A stretch of 64,000 nucleotides of DNA. Origin: Oceanospirillum sanctuarii (GTDB taxonomy: Bacteria; Pseudomonadota; Gammaproteobacteria; Pseudomonadales; Halomonadaceae). Each line of letters begins with the position of its first letter. Within the stretch, counting starts at the first letter, position 1. Positions 10,442 through 19,574 of the stretch are shown piece by piece. The translations under genes and the position numbers were made by a program. Location of the stretch: positions 124,001 to 188,000 of the forward strand of contig NZ_MTBA01000001.1 in NCBI RefSeq assembly GCF_002150805.1, read 5' to 3'. The notes beneath the pieces were generated by a model, which was not told where the DNA came from, did no database searches, and was given only the letters and a program-made list of their open reading frames with translations.

Positions 10442-11074
10442 TTACTTGCCGAAAATCTCTTTTACCCCCGGCAGAGCAAAAACGCGATCCAGATAGGCGA
10501 AGATAGGGCTGTCGTCCTCGACCAGTTTCAGATCACCTTTCTGCATTGTGGCGTAATGAGCCAGAGGTGTGGTCAGGGCATCTGCCAGTGTGAACTGATC
10601 GCCGCAAATAAAATCACGATCACGAATACGGTCTTCGATTACAGAAACCGCTTTCAGTACCAGAGGTTTGTTCTCCAGCATACGGGCAACATTAGGTTTG
10701 CCCTCAGGGCCGGTTGGCACTACGTATTCGATCAGGTAGCTGCGGATAATCGCCTGATCCAACTGGGTCATGGCGCGGGAGCACCAGGCATCATGCTCGG
10801 CCTGTGCTTGCAGGCCTTCTGGCTGCAGTGGGTTTTCCGGGAAGCGGGCATCCAGATAACGGCAGATCGCCAGGGTTTCTGTCAGTGTCATGCCTTCATG
10901 GTGAATGATCGGAAACTTGGAGTAAGGGTGAATGGCTGCGTGTGCTTCGCTGCGGAACGGGATCTCTTCACCGTTTAGTGTCCAGCCGATCTGGTAAGGT
11001 TGCTGTTTAACTGTGCAGGTCAGGGCAACGCTGCGAACCAGATTGCTGTGAGGCATGCCGTAAACTTCGATCAT
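10442..11074 (-). CDS. Glutathione S-transferase family protein
   Basis: Cytosolic GST-like protein of 210 aa with an N-terminal thioredoxin fold (KFPIIHHEGMTLTETLAICRYLD, containing the cis-Pro and the glutathione-binding T/S-E motif, about residues 53-75) and an all-helical C-terminal domain (FICGDQFTLADALTTPLAHYA, about 155-175). Substrate unknown; likely glutathione conjugation or a related thiol transfer. It is transcribed alone and divergent from a TetR gene about 300 bp away, so regulation by that TetR is possible. Confidence 0.9.
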   Translation of the reverse strand: MIEVYGMPHSNLVRSVALTCTVKQQPYQIGWTLNGEEIPFRSEAHAAIHPYSKFPIIHHEGMTLTETLAICRYLDARFPENPLQPEGLQAQAEHDAWCSRAMTQLDQAIIRSYLIEYVVPTGPEGKPNVARMLENKPLVLKAVSVIEDRIRDRDFICGDQFTLADALTTPLAHYATMQKGDLKLVEDDSPIFAYLDRVFALPGVKEIFGK

Positions 11075-11298
11075 TTTTCTATCCTTCTTAGCTGAAGCCG
11101 CACTTAATATTTTAGTCAGTTGAGTGGGCTTGAATTGTTTTTGTCTTCACCTGTTTATAAAGCCCGATCGCTTTCAGGCTTTTGGCAGTAAACCGGATCA
11201 TCGCTGAAGATTATCAGTATTATGTGATACCGAATTTTAACCGCCTTTGTTTTCAAAGTATCGCTTTCTGTGTTGTTCAGAATAAAGAGGCTGACAAT

Positions 11299-11312
11299 AT
11301 GTTCAAGAACAT
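11299..11312. promoter_or_regulatory. Palindromic operator candidate upstream of TetR gene
   Basis: ATGTTCAAGAACAT, perfect 6-bp arms around a 2-nt centre, 61 bp before the TetR start codon and in the shared region with the divergent GST gene. Size and place fit a TetR autoregulatory operator. Confidence 0.5.
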
Positions 11313-11373
11313 CTTTTGAGCTTGTGTCATGATACCGATCAGGCATTAAGCAGTAGCAGAAAAGGAGAGAAGA

Positions 11374-11976
11374 ATGCCCTGGGCTCCTGAACATAAAGAA
11401 CAGACCCGCAGTAAAATCCTGAAAAGTGCCTCTCAATTGTTCACCCATCATGGTTTTGAAAAGGTTTCCATTGATCAGGTGATGCAAAATGCCGGGATGA
11501 CGCGAGGTGCTTTTTATAAACACTTTGCCTCAAAATCTGAGCTTTATTCTGAGGCGATTATCTATGGTGCAACCCACCGCGCCGGGCGGAACCTTACCGG
11601 GGCGAGTAGCCTGAATCAGATCATTGATCTGTATTTGTCCCGTGATCATCTGGATAGTGAGGGTGATGTTTGCCCGCTGGCTTTTCTGGTTTCCGATATT
11701 ACCCAGCGGGAACCTTTGCAGCAGGAAACCTACGCTAAGGTTTTGCAGGGTTTTATCAAGTTGCTGGCGAAAGAGTCCGGGACAAGCCGGGAGCAGGCGA
11801 TCCTGTCCAGTGTACTGATGATAGGAGGCGTTGCGCTGGCGCGGGCGGCAGGTGATGGTGAACTGGCGGATCAGATTCTGTCTGCGGCTAAGACAGAAGC
11901 GCAGCATCAGCTGGGTTGTTTGGAAGAGCAGCTGCCGATGAGTTCTGTGGCATGCGACAAGTATGAAGAGGCATAA
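11374..11976 (+). CDS. TetR/AcrR-family transcriptional regulator
   Basis: A 200-aa repressor-like protein. The N-terminal HTH is clear: RSKILKSASQLFTHHGFEKVS followed by IDQVMQNAGMTRGAFYKHFASKSELY (about residues 10-58). The C-terminal ligand domain resembles the TetR_C type found in regulators of small redox or efflux genes (a Cys at VCPLAFLVSDI). AAAAGGAGAG precedes the ATG. It is followed after 14 bp by the DUF2007 gene, so the two are probably co-transcribed. Ligand unknown. Confidence 0.92.
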   Translation: MPWAPEHKEQTRSKILKSASQLFTHHGFEKVSIDQVMQNAGMTRGAFYKHFASKSELYSEAIIYGATHRAGRNLTGASSLNQIIDLYLSRDHLDSEGDVCPLAFLVSDITQREPLQQETYAKVLQGFIKLLAKESGTSREQAILSSVLMIGGVALARAAGDGELADQILSAAKTEAQHQLGCLEEQLPMSSVACDKYEEA

Positions 11977-11990
11977 GGGGCAATAACATT

Positions 11991-12314
11991 ATGACAGAGC
12001 AGGAATGGATAAAAGTGTACGCCGCCAGTCATCTGTTGGAAGCTCATAATCTTAAAGGCATGTTGCAGGCGATGGGGATCGAGGTACGTCTTAAAGGGGA
12101 GGGCCTGATCGCCGGTGCCGGAGAGCTTCCGCCACAGGAGACCGAAGTGGCGCTTTGGGTTGAAGTGGTGGATTTTGGTGCTGCTCGAAAGGCACTTGAG
12201 GCTTTTGAATCGCCGTTGGCGGAGTCCTGGTTTTGCAGTCAGTGTGGTGAGAAGAATGAAGCCAGCTTCGAGTTTTGCTGGAATTGCCAGCAAAATGCTC
12301 CCGAAGCTGTCTGA
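11991..12314 (+). CDS. DUF2007 domain protein with C-terminal zinc ribbon
   Basis: A 107-aa cytoplasmic protein. The N-terminal ~65 residues match the DUF2007 putative signal-transducing domain (WIKVYAASHLLEAHNLKGML, and GELPPQETEVALWVE). The C-terminus is a zinc ribbon with CSQC at about residue 80 and CWNC near residue 97. The family has no firm function. It follows the TetR gene by 14 bp and ends convergent with the GGDEF-EAL gene 22 bp away. Confidence 0.88.
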   Translation: MTEQEWIKVYAASHLLEAHNLKGMLQAMGIEVRLKGEGLIAGAGELPPQETEVALWVEVVDFGAARKALEAFESPLAESWFCSQCGEKNEASFEFCWNCQQNAPEAV

Positions 12315-12335
12315 AGATGCAATAAAGCTTTAGAT

Positions 12336-14516
12336 TCAGGCCAAGCTGGTCTGGTTTTCGATCCAGAGTGGCAGTTCCTCTGCAGGCATTGGTCGTGCAA
12401 AGTGATAACCCTGATAGATTACACAACCCATCTGTTCCAGCTGCTCCGCCTGATCAGCGGTTTCTACACCTTCTGCTACCACATCCATCTTCATGTGTTT
12501 GCCAATGGCGATCATGGATTCCACTAAGGGCTGGCGACTGCCGGGCTGAACTTCATCAATAAAGCTCTTATCGATCTTAAGTTCGTCCAGCGGCAGATCC
12601 CGCAGGTAGGCAAGGGAGGAGTAGCCGGTTCCGAAGTCATCCAGTGAGATGCGGAAACCTTCCTGGCGCAGAGCCTCAAGCTTCATACGGGTTTCTGTGA
12701 TATCCCGCAGCAGGGCGGTTTCCGTCACTTCCAGCACGATACGCATTGGCGAGATCTGCCATTTAGCGCACAGAGAGCGGGTCTGATGCACAAAGTCCGG
12801 CTGCGAGAACTGCCAGGCAGAGACATTCACTGACACAACTGCCGGAGAAGGGCTGTCATTTTGTTGCCAGTTAGAGAGCATCTCCAGCGTCTTATCCAAT
12901 ACCCAGTTACCGATGCGCAGAATCAGACCGGTTTCTTCCGCAATAGGGATAAATCGGAATGGCGGAATCATGCCTTTTTCAGGATGTTCCCAGCGCAGCA
13001 GTACCTCAGCACCCAGAGCTTTCCCCTGTGGGTTAACCTGAGGCTGCATAAAAATTTTCAGCTGATCATGCTGCAGGGCATCACGCAGGCCGCGTTCGAT
13101 CTCAAGGCGATCGTTCACTTCCTGCTGGTGTTCCGGCGAGTAGATCACGCAGCGTTCACGGCCAGCGCTTTTCGCCTGATAAAGGGCGATATCCGCATAG
13201 CGCATCAGATCCAGTTCGGAGTAGTTGTCTGCCAGATTGGTTTGCGGGAAGAGAACCACACCGATACTGGCGCCGATATTGATAATACGGTCACCAATCT
13301 GGAACGGCTGACTCAGCAGGTAGAGAATCTTTTCAGCCAGAAGTTCAACCTCACGGGTGTCGGTGCCGGCCTGTTTGTTGGTCTGCAGGACAACGAATTC
13401 ATCACCGCCGATACGGGAGATAAACACCTCTTCCGGCAATTTCTGGCGCAGGCGCTCCCCGGCTTTGCGGATGATCTCATCACCGACATCATGCCCCAGA
13501 GCATCATTGATGGTTTTGAAATGATCCAGATCGATCATAAAGAGCGCGGAGTGTGGCTCAGGCTCACCGGCTTTAGCGCTGTTTTTAAGGCTTTGCAGTT
13601 CCTGATAGAGGCTTGCACGATTCGGCAGATGAGTGAGGTAATCCTCATAAGCCATACGGTGAATCTGCTCTTCAGCGGCTAATCGCTGGATCTCGGCACC
13701 GGCGCGAGCAGCAAAGATCTCAAGAATACTCGTAACCTGCTCGATGCGCTCTAGAGGTTTGGTATCCAGTACCACCATGATACCCAATGGATTGCCTTGC
13801 GGATCAAAAATAGGCGCACCGATATAGCCCTCAATCTGCATCTCCTGCAGCAGAATGTCGTCAGGATAAAGCTCCTGAACCCCTTCGCAAATGGCGCAGG
13901 TGTCCTGTCCGTAAACATTGTCGCAGGGGGTGTCTTTCAGGGCGTAACTGAAGTTATCCGCAATTGTGCCATTGGCGCTGAGGGCCAGAGTTTTGATTTC
14001 GCGGTGGGCGCTGTCCGGATCATTCAGCAAACCGATAAAGGCGTATTTAGCATCGAAGATGCGCGCCAGATGGGTAACCAGAGATTCAAAAAAGCCCTGA
14101 CCACTGATCGCTGACACACCCTGAGCGGTATTTTCGATCACCTGACGGCTGTAAATTTCGTCACTGATATCCTGCTGGCTGACCAGTATTTCTGTCAGCA
14201 GACCGGCATCATCCCGAATCGGAGAGAGGGTAAAACGCACCCAGGCTGATGGATTGGCGGCCTTAGGGAGACGGTTCAGGATTTTCAGTTGTTGCGTGCG
14301 GATCAGGGGCTCATCGTTGTCTTTAAAACGATTGATCAGCTCAGAGAGGGAGATTTCCATGATAGCCGGAAGATCCAGCTCTGGCTGGCAGCAGATCTGT
14401 TCGCCCCAGAAAGCAGTGGCGCTTGGGTTGCAATGGACAACCTGGCCTTCAAGAGACAGCACTAGCATGCCCATTGGGGTATGCTGAAAGATCTGATTCC
14501 ATTGATTGCTGTTCAT
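12336..14516 (-). CDS. PAS-GAF-GGDEF-EAL dual-domain c-di-GMP protein
   Basis: Signalling protein for cyclic di-GMP turnover. Domain order: PAS (MLVLSLEGQVVHCNPSA onward), a second short sensory stretch, GAF (about residues 140-280, with Cys residues in CDNVYGQDTCAICEG), GGDEF with intact SRIGGDEFVVL, and EAL. The EAL signature reads EVL (GAEVLLRWEHP), but the other catalytic motifs are intact (NVSAWQF, LEVTETALL, DDFGTGYSSLAYL, DELKIDKSFI), so phosphodiesterase activity is plausible. No RxxD inhibitory site is seen before GGDEF. I place the start at the ATG at 14516 (MNSNQWN), 11 codons inside the longest frame (14549). No transmembrane segment. Confidence 0.92.
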   Translation of the reverse strand: MNSNQWNQIFQHTPMGMLVLSLEGQVVHCNPSATAFWGEQICCQPELDLPAIMEISLSELINRFKDNDEPLIRTQQLKILNRLPKAANPSAWVRFTLSPIRDDAGLLTEILVSQQDISDEIYSRQVIENTAQGVSAISGQGFFESLVTHLARIFDAKYAFIGLLNDPDSAHREIKTLALSANGTIADNFSYALKDTPCDNVYGQDTCAICEGVQELYPDDILLQEMQIEGYIGAPIFDPQGNPLGIMVVLDTKPLERIEQVTSILEIFAARAGAEIQRLAAEEQIHRMAYEDYLTHLPNRASLYQELQSLKNSAKAGEPEPHSALFMIDLDHFKTINDALGHDVGDEIIRKAGERLRQKLPEEVFISRIGGDEFVVLQTNKQAGTDTREVELLAEKILYLLSQPFQIGDRIINIGASIGVVLFPQTNLADNYSELDLMRYADIALYQAKSAGRERCVIYSPEHQQEVNDRLEIERGLRDALQHDQLKIFMQPQVNPQGKALGAEVLLRWEHPEKGMIPPFRFIPIAEETGLILRIGNWVLDKTLEMLSNWQQNDSPSPAVVSVNVSAWQFSQPDFVHQTRSLCAKWQISPMRIVLEVTETALLRDITETRMKLEALRQEGFRISLDDFGTGYSSLAYLRDLPLDELKIDKSFIDEVQPGSRQPLVESMIAIGKHMKMDVVAEGVETADQAEQLEQMGCVIYQGYHFARPMPAEELPLWIENQTSLA

Positions 14517-14747
14517 GCTATCTCGTGATCCTGTCGTCCTGACTTTCAAGTCAGGTGGGTGTATGGGGCAAAAATCCTATGCAGTATAACAGCTGAATGT
14601 TTAAAACAGTTGCCCCATATCAAAACCCAAATTGTCTTTTAGTATTAAGGCGTTATCCTACAGCCGAATCGGGGTGGCCGTATAGCCCCTGAATCTGGTC
14701 TTAATTGAACGGTCATCGTTTGATGCTTTTACTCTGGAGAAGTGCCC

Positions 14748-15080
14748 ATGAATGCCTGGATTTATCTGACTATTGCGATTTTGGCTGAAGTGATCGGCAC
14801 CTCCGCCCTAAAAAGCAGTGAGGGTTTTACCCGACTCTGGCCATCCGTCACCGTGGTGATCGGCTACGGTCTGGCCTTCTGGATGCTATCCCTGACCCTT
14901 AAAACCATTCCTGTCGGTATCGCCTATGCCGTTTGGGCAGGAGCGGGTATCGTGCTGGTGGCACTGATCGGTTGGGTCTTGTTCCAGCAGAAGATCGATG
15001 CCATGGGAATGCTGGGTATTGCCCTAATAATCTCGGGTGTTCTGGTTCTGAACCTGTTTTCCAAAAGCAGCCTGCATTAA
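14748..15080 (+). CDS. emrE: EmrE-type small multidrug resistance efflux protein
   Basis: Small four-helix inner-membrane proton antiporter for lipophilic and quaternary cations. The 110-aa sequence follows EmrE closely: membrane-embedded Glu in [13 protein letters not shown], then [11 protein letters not shown], the [17 protein letters not shown] helix and the last helix GVLVLNLFS. The ATG at 14748 is chosen over a GTG at 14742 because GGAGA at 14736-14740 is correctly spaced only for the ATG. It overlaps the convergent oxidoreductase gene by 4 bp. I looked upstream for a guanidine riboswitch and saw none, in line with an EmrE rather than Gdx subtype. Confidence 0.93.
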   Translation: MNAWIYLTIAILAEVIGTSALKSSEGFTRLWPSVTVVIGYGLAFWMLSLTLKTIPVGIAYAVWAGAGIVLVALIGWVLFQQKIDAMGMLGIALIISGVLVLNLFSKSSLH

Positions 15081-16141
15081 GGCCTAAGAACAATAGAACC
15101 CTTCTTACGCATTGACTCCACATAACGGTGGGCTTCTGCGCCTTCTTCTAAAGCAAATTCCCGATCCATCGCGGTTGTCAGTTGGCCGTTGGTGATCAGG
15201 ATTTCTAACTGTTCCAGATAGCCCTGCAGTTGCGGCACAGGCAAAAGCCCTGTGGCGGAGAAAAGGGCTTTTTTCCCTTTGGAGCATTTGGTCGCCAACA
15301 TATTGATCAACAGCTGTAGCGTCAATACCGGGGAGAGGTAGTATCCCTCTGGCGTCAGGATCTTTTTGCAGCGGCCAAAACTTAGTTTGCCGACACAATC
15401 GAAGATAATGTCATATTCCTGATCGCTCTTCGTGATATCGGAGTTGCGATAATCCACCAGATGATCGGCACCTATCTCTGCCACCCAGTCATGATTGGGT
15501 TTGCTGCACAGGGCGGTGACCTCTGCCCCGGCAGCTTTGGCGATCTGAACGGCGGCACTACCGACACTACCGGATGCGCCGTTGATCAGTACCTTGTCAC
15601 CGGCTTTGATCTCTCCCAGGCGATGCAGGAAATTCCATGCGGTTAAAGCCCCATCACACAGTGGCGCGCATTGCGCATCAGACAGTTGCTCCGGCTGATG
15701 GCTGAGCAGACTGCTTTCATCCAGACAGAGATATTCTGCGTTAGCACCAAAATCCAGCGCTGTTTCCCCATAAATCTTATCGCCCACCTTAAAGCGCTCA
15801 CAGCCTTCGCCGATAGCTTCGACAACTCCCGCGAAGCCCGTGCCCAGCACCGGATGCTTGGGTCGGGTTAAGCCGATCATCAAGCGGGCGAAGAAAGGCG
15901 TTCCGGCGCGCATCATGGTATCCGCCTGGGATACAGCAGACGCGGTAATGCGAACCTGAATCTGTCCCGCTTTAGGTGTTTGCTTCGGCAGATGGCGCAC
16001 TTCAAGTACATCCGGAGAACCATAACGGGGGCAGAACAGAGCTTTCATTTCTGTGGATTGGGCTGTCTTTCCTTCATGGGCGCTATGGCTTGCTGCTTTT
16101 AATGAAGTGGCTGGTTTTGTTGGCGGTGTTGCTGTGTTCAT
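15077..16141 (-). CDS. Zinc-free MDR-family NAD(P)H-dependent oxidoreductase (quinone reductase/alcohol dehydrogenase-like)
   Basis: Medium-chain dehydrogenase/reductase of 354 aa. The GroES-like N-terminal domain has [17 protein letters not shown], and the Rossmann domain has [25 protein letters not shown] split around residue 155. The catalytic zinc ligands of alcohol dehydrogenases are not evident, so a quinone or enone reductase is more likely. The first 31 residues (rich in T, P, A, S) are unusual; a start at 16048 (MKALF) would give the usual length. It is divergent from a TetR gene with two palindromes between them, so it is almost surely that regulator's target. Confidence 0.88.
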   Translation of the reverse strand: MNTATPPTKPATSLKAASHSAHEGKTAQSTEMKALFCPRYGSPDVLEVRHLPKQTPKAGQIQVRITASAVSQADTMMRAGTPFFARLMIGLTRPKHPVLGTGFAGVVEAIGEGCERFKVGDKIYGETALDFGANAEYLCLDESSLLSHQPEQLSDAQCAPLCDGALTAWNFLHRLGEIKAGDKVLINGASGSVGSAAVQIAKAAGAEVTALCSKPNHDWVAEIGADHLVDYRNSDITKSDQEYDIIFDCVGKLSFGRCKKILTPEGYYLSPVLTLQLLINMLATKCSKGKKALFSATGLLPVPQLQGYLEQLEILITNGQLTTAMDREFALEEGAEAHRYVESMRKKGSIVLRP

Positions 16142-16172
16142 GGGTCGCTCCGGAGGTGCTTATCGGATAAAG

Positions 16173-16218
16173 CTTACGCTGTAAGTTTTATATAAAATGG
16201 CAAAACTTACACTGTAAG
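16173..16218. promoter_or_regulatory. Twin TetR operators in divergent promoter
   Basis: CTTACGCTGTAAG (16173-16185) and CTTACACTGTAAG (16206-16218): two palindromes with identical arms CTTAC/GTAAG and a 3-nt centre, differing in one base, 33 bp apart centre to centre (about three helical turns). They lie between the MDR oxidoreductase and the TetR gene, so one regulator can cover both promoters. Confidence 0.85.
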
Positions 16219-16290
16219 TAAAGAGTGATTTGAGCTAATCTTTTTCTCAGGGCATTATCTGTGCCTGCGGGATTTGCCTAAGGAATTGAA

Positions 16291-16983
16291 ATGTCAGCAA
16301 AAAAAACAGCAACAGGCGCAGCGAAAGCGACTGAAAAAAAAGCACCTCGTCAGAAGCTCACCTGTGAAAAGGTGCTGGCGGAGGCTTTGTTGCTGGTAGA
16401 TGCCGAGGGGCTGGAGACACTTTCCATGCGCCGTCTGGCGGAGCGTCTGGGGGTAAAAGCGATGTCGCTCTATAACCATGTCGCCAATAAAGAAGCGGTG
16501 ATTGATGGTTTGGTGGAGTTGGTGGTCGCTGAGATGGGCTCGCCGGATCAGACCTTACACTGGCGACAGGCGATGGAGTTACGGGCGGAAAATGCCCGTC
16601 GGGTTTTGCTGGCGCATCCCTGGGCGACCATGCCGTTGGTTTCCCGTGTCAATGCCGGGCCTGTGATGCTGCACTATGTTGACGATACTTTGGGGTGTTT
16701 GCGACAGGCAGGTTTCACACTGTCTCAGGCCGATTACGCCTGGAATGCGATGGATAGCTATATCTATGGCTTTACCCTGCAGGAGCTGAACTTCCCCTTT
16801 GAAGCAGAGGAATATGCGGAAGTCGCCAAGAGCTATGTGGCGATGATTCCGCCGGAAGAGTATCCCAACCTGAATGCTCTGACCCATGAGGTGATTGCAA
16901 AACGTCACCTCGGGATTCAGGACTTCAGCTTTGGTTTCAGCATGGTGCTGGATGGCTTAGAAAAACTCCTGACGGGGCGGTAA
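16291..16983 (+). CDS. TetR-family regulator with TetR_C-type ligand domain
   Basis: A 230-aa regulator. After a lysine/alanine-rich N-terminal tail, the HTH reads LETLSMRRLAERLGVKAMSLY and NHVANKEAVIDGLVELV (about residues 40-75). The C-terminal region (WRQAMELRAENARRVLLAHPWA onward, ending DFSFGFSMVLDGLEKLL) matches the C-terminal domain of true TetR-type regulators. AAGGAA precedes the ATG. Twin palindromes upstream make autorepression plus control of the divergent oxidoreductase likely. Its last 27 bp overlap the convergent DUF2834 gene. Confidence 0.93.
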   Translation: MSAKKTATGAAKATEKKAPRQKLTCEKVLAEALLLVDAEGLETLSMRRLAERLGVKAMSLYNHVANKEAVIDGLVELVVAEMGSPDQTLHWRQAMELRAENARRVLLAHPWATMPLVSRVNAGPVMLHYVDDTLGCLRQAGFTLSQADYAWNAMDSYIYGFTLQELNFPFEAEEYAEVAKSYVAMIPPEEYPNLNALTHEVIAKRHLGIQDFSFGFSMVLDGLEKLLTGR

Positions 16984-17283
16984 AGCACGCTCACGCAGAT
17001 AAAGAAACAGCGGTAATCCGCAGGAAACACCCACCGTCAGCGTCCCCAGAATCGCAAGCCATGAATGTTTAACCCGCGCGCGCTTACTCTCCACCAGAAT
17101 AAAAGCGATCAACGTCAGCGCCGAAACCACCACATCCAGCCAGGCAAAAATACTGATGGGATTGGCGATTGCCTGTTCCATTAATAGTGGGATATTCAGA
17201 CCGTTATTTGCCAGCCAGGGCAGAAAAGCTCCATAAGGTAGCGCAATGCCAAGAAGTGTCAGTAGCAGGTAGAGTTTTTTCAT
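16957..17283 (-). CDS. DUF2834 small membrane protein
   Basis: A 108-aa inner-membrane protein with three hydrophobic segments: residues 2-22 (KLYLLLTLLGIALPYGAFLP), about 42-64 (ISIFAWLDVVVSALTLIAFIL) and about 74-98. The pattern GxALPYxxFLPWL followed by FAWLDVVVS fits the DUF2834 family, which has no known function. Its start overlaps the end of the KAP ATPase gene by 4 bp, so the two are translationally coupled and likely work together at the membrane. Confidence 0.8.
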   Translation of the reverse strand: MKKLYLLLTLLGIALPYGAFLPWLANNGLNIPLLMEQAIANPISIFAWLDVVVSALTLIAFILVESKRARVKHSWLAILGTLTVGVSCGLPLFLYLRERALPPRQEFF

Positions 17284-18632
17284 TGAGAGTCCATTCCAGT
17301 TAATGTGCCGGAGAGTTTAATCAGTTTTTCATATTCTTCGTTTGGGACAATATAGGCCGCTTGAATGTTGCTTTTAGCTTGGTCAATAATATCAATCCAA
17401 TCAAAAATATCTTTCTGATCATTGCGCCATGCAGACTTGTCATACGCATCTAATATTCTTTTTTTGAAACTATGTCTGTTTTTTAAAGTTTCATTGATAT
17501 ATTTCTGTGGGTAATCTGGGTCCCTTGTTGCTGAAGAGTTATCTTTTTCTATTTGGTCTTTAGATATCATTGTAAAGAGAACTACGGGCGAAAATATTGC
17601 TGAATTAGATAGTTGTCGAGTACATGCTAAATACTTATTTATTACCTGTTCTATGTCTCGCAGTGATAAAGAATAGTGATTACAAATTGCGTGAAAACGG
17701 TCATAGATATTAGCTTTCTCAGTCAAGCCTATGCTCTGATGCATAGCTTTAGGGGTTAATTCGGGAAATGATGCTTTCATGAATGATAGGGTTTCAGGTT
17801 GTTCTAATGCAGCTTGCCTGTTAAAAAACCTTCTTAGGTAAATAGTAGAGTTAAAGTCATTACCATAAATTGTTTTAATCGACTCTTTGAGTTGCTCGGT
17901 ATCAGAGGCAATCACGAAAACAAACTTCTCAGTCGTGAAAAAATGTTTAACGACCTCAAGAAGCTCAATCGCATAATTCGGGCGGCAGCGATCCAGTTCA
18001 TCAATCAATACGACAACGGGTAATTCTGCTTTGCCATTCGTATTAGTTTTTATCACTTCAGCAATAGCGCTAAGGCTTTTTCGGATTTCTGGAATAGCAG
18101 CAACCTGAGCAGTGGTATCTTTTTGAATATCATCCAGAAAATTTGACGGTGTTTTACTCATCATCTCCTTGGCAAATTCAGCTCCTGCTGTGCTATCACC
18201 AACCAGAGATTTGCTGGCGACGGCAGCTAATCCGATCATGGAAGATCGCAGTAGCGTGCCTAAGCGATCTTTCACGATTTGAAAGTCTTTACCGGATATC
18301 TGAGAAAAACGGGAAAGCTGGTTGAGTAACTCGCTACTAATCACCGCCAGAGGGTTTTGAATAAAATCACTCTCCCAGGCATCGATATAAATCGTTGGAT
18401 GGCGCTTGTCGCGAAGAAGATGTGTGTAGAGGCGTTTCAGAAAATGGGTTTTACCCGTGCCCCAGCTGCCATTCAGGTTTAGAACAAAACCATCCTGTTC
18501 ACTGGTGATGTAGTTGGCGAGGAAGCGGGTATATTTCTCGCGATTGAGCTTGCAGTTGCCAAAGTTGTACTCTTTGAACCAGTCCGCGTATTTGGCATTT
18601 TCTGCGAACTTCGGCGTTGTTCCTTCGCTCAT
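17280..18632 (-). CDS. KAP-family P-loop NTPase
   Basis: A 450-aa STAND-like ATPase of the KAP group. Walker A is GSWGTGKT (residues 55-62) and Walker B VVVLIDELDRC (about 206-216), followed by a sensor-like VFVIASDTEQL. KAP proteins usually carry transmembrane helices inside the P-loop domain; here only a weak hydrophobic stretch (SMIGLAAVASKSLV, about 131-144) is seen. KAP NTPases are patchily distributed and often found in mobile or defence regions. Codon use is visibly more AT-rich than that of the flanking genes. Partner DUF2834 overlaps its end by 4 bp. Confidence 0.88.
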   Translation of the reverse strand: MSEGTTPKFAENAKYADWFKEYNFGNCKLNREKYTRFLANYITSEQDGFVLNLNGSWGTGKTHFLKRLYTHLLRDKRHPTIYIDAWESDFIQNPLAVISSELLNQLSRFSQISGKDFQIVKDRLGTLLRSSMIGLAAVASKSLVGDSTAGAEFAKEMMSKTPSNFLDDIQKDTTAQVAAIPEIRKSLSAIAEVIKTNTNGKAELPVVVLIDELDRCRPNYAIELLEVVKHFFTTEKFVFVIASDTEQLKESIKTIYGNDFNSTIYLRRFFNRQAALEQPETLSFMKASFPELTPKAMHQSIGLTEKANIYDRFHAICNHYSLSLRDIEQVINKYLACTRQLSNSAIFSPVVLFTMISKDQIEKDNSSATRDPDYPQKYINETLKNRHSFKKRILDAYDKSAWRNDQKDIFDWIDIIDQAKSNIQAAYIVPNEEYEKLIKLSGTLTGMDSQ

Positions 18633-18656
18633 TCCGTGTCCTTAAAGAGGGGCTAT

Positions 18657-19574
18657 CTAGCTCGAAAATAGCTCGTTGATGTTCTCAATATTAAAAATCC
18701 GCATACCCCAATCTTCCAGTTCATCTGCGCTGGCGGCATTCAGGCGTTCAATAACAGAATCCGGCAGTTCTCCGAATTTCATCTGTAGTTGCAGGCTGAG
18801 CAGTTTGGCTTCGCCTTTAACTTCTCACTCCCGGATGCCTTCTTCCTTGGCGTATTTTAACTGGCTGGCTTCATCCCTTAGTGCTTTTTCACGAACAAAG
18901 GCTAAGCGACGGGCTTCTTCGTCAGCGCTCAGTTTACGGATATAGCCCCGAACTTCTTTTACGGCTTCGCTGTTGATGGTGGCCATACGGGTATCCTCCT
19001 GCCAATGTTCAAATAGGGTGATCCAGTCTCTCAGGTTTTGGTCTCCCAGCCCCAGCCGATCCGCTTTTTTCATTTCAATCAGGTTCAGCTGTAGGGTGTC
19101 GCCCAGTTTAACATCAGGCTGCAAACCGTCACGCATTTCAAAACGCCAAAGCGCCTGTTGTCGTTGAGCGCTATCTTCTGTGTACAGATCGAAATCTAAC
19201 AGGTGGATGCCAATAACAGCATTAAGTTCTGAGTAATCTTCACCGGCAAGCAACTGTTTGGTCAGCATCTTTGCTAGATAGTAGGCGCTGCGTTTGCCCC
19301 ATTCATTATAACGCCTGACCTGCATCTCAATATTATAGCGGTTGCCAGTTACATCCTGCGCCAGAACATCAAGAACGATGCTTTTACCCTCCATCTCTGT
19401 CGGAGTAATTGTGGGGTTCAGAATTTCGACTTCAGTAACTTTGGGAAGGTCGGGGCGCAGATCATTAATCAGGTGTACAAGAGCATCAGGGTGCTCTGTA
19501 AACAGGCGTTTAAAGACATAATCATTCTTAGGGTCGAGCAGTGGCAGTCCGGTGTTACTCATCTTATCGTCCAT
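18657..19574 (-). pseudogene. Rpn-family PD-(D/E)XK nuclease, interrupted by an in-frame TGA
   Basis: Recombination-promoting nuclease (RpnA-type, putative transposase Pfam family). The open part is 249 codons (18825-19574) with the family start LLDPKNDYVFKRLFTEHPD and the nuclease core KSIVLDVLAQD ... YNIEMQVRRYNEWGKRSAYY, including the Asp and ExQ motif. A TGA at 18825-18827 then interrupts, and the same frame continues for 55 codons to TAG at 18657 with the family's usual tail (EVKGEAKLL, LQMKFGELPDSVIERLNAA, ELEDWGMRIF). A Gly codon GGA to TGA change would explain it. The protein may still act, because the catalytic core precedes the stop. Confidence 0.85.

Noticed and set aside
14550-14741. 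Guanidine riboswitch upstream of the SMR gene
   Set aside because: No paired ACGR hairpins or ykkC-like core; the protein is of EmrE rather than Gdx subtype.
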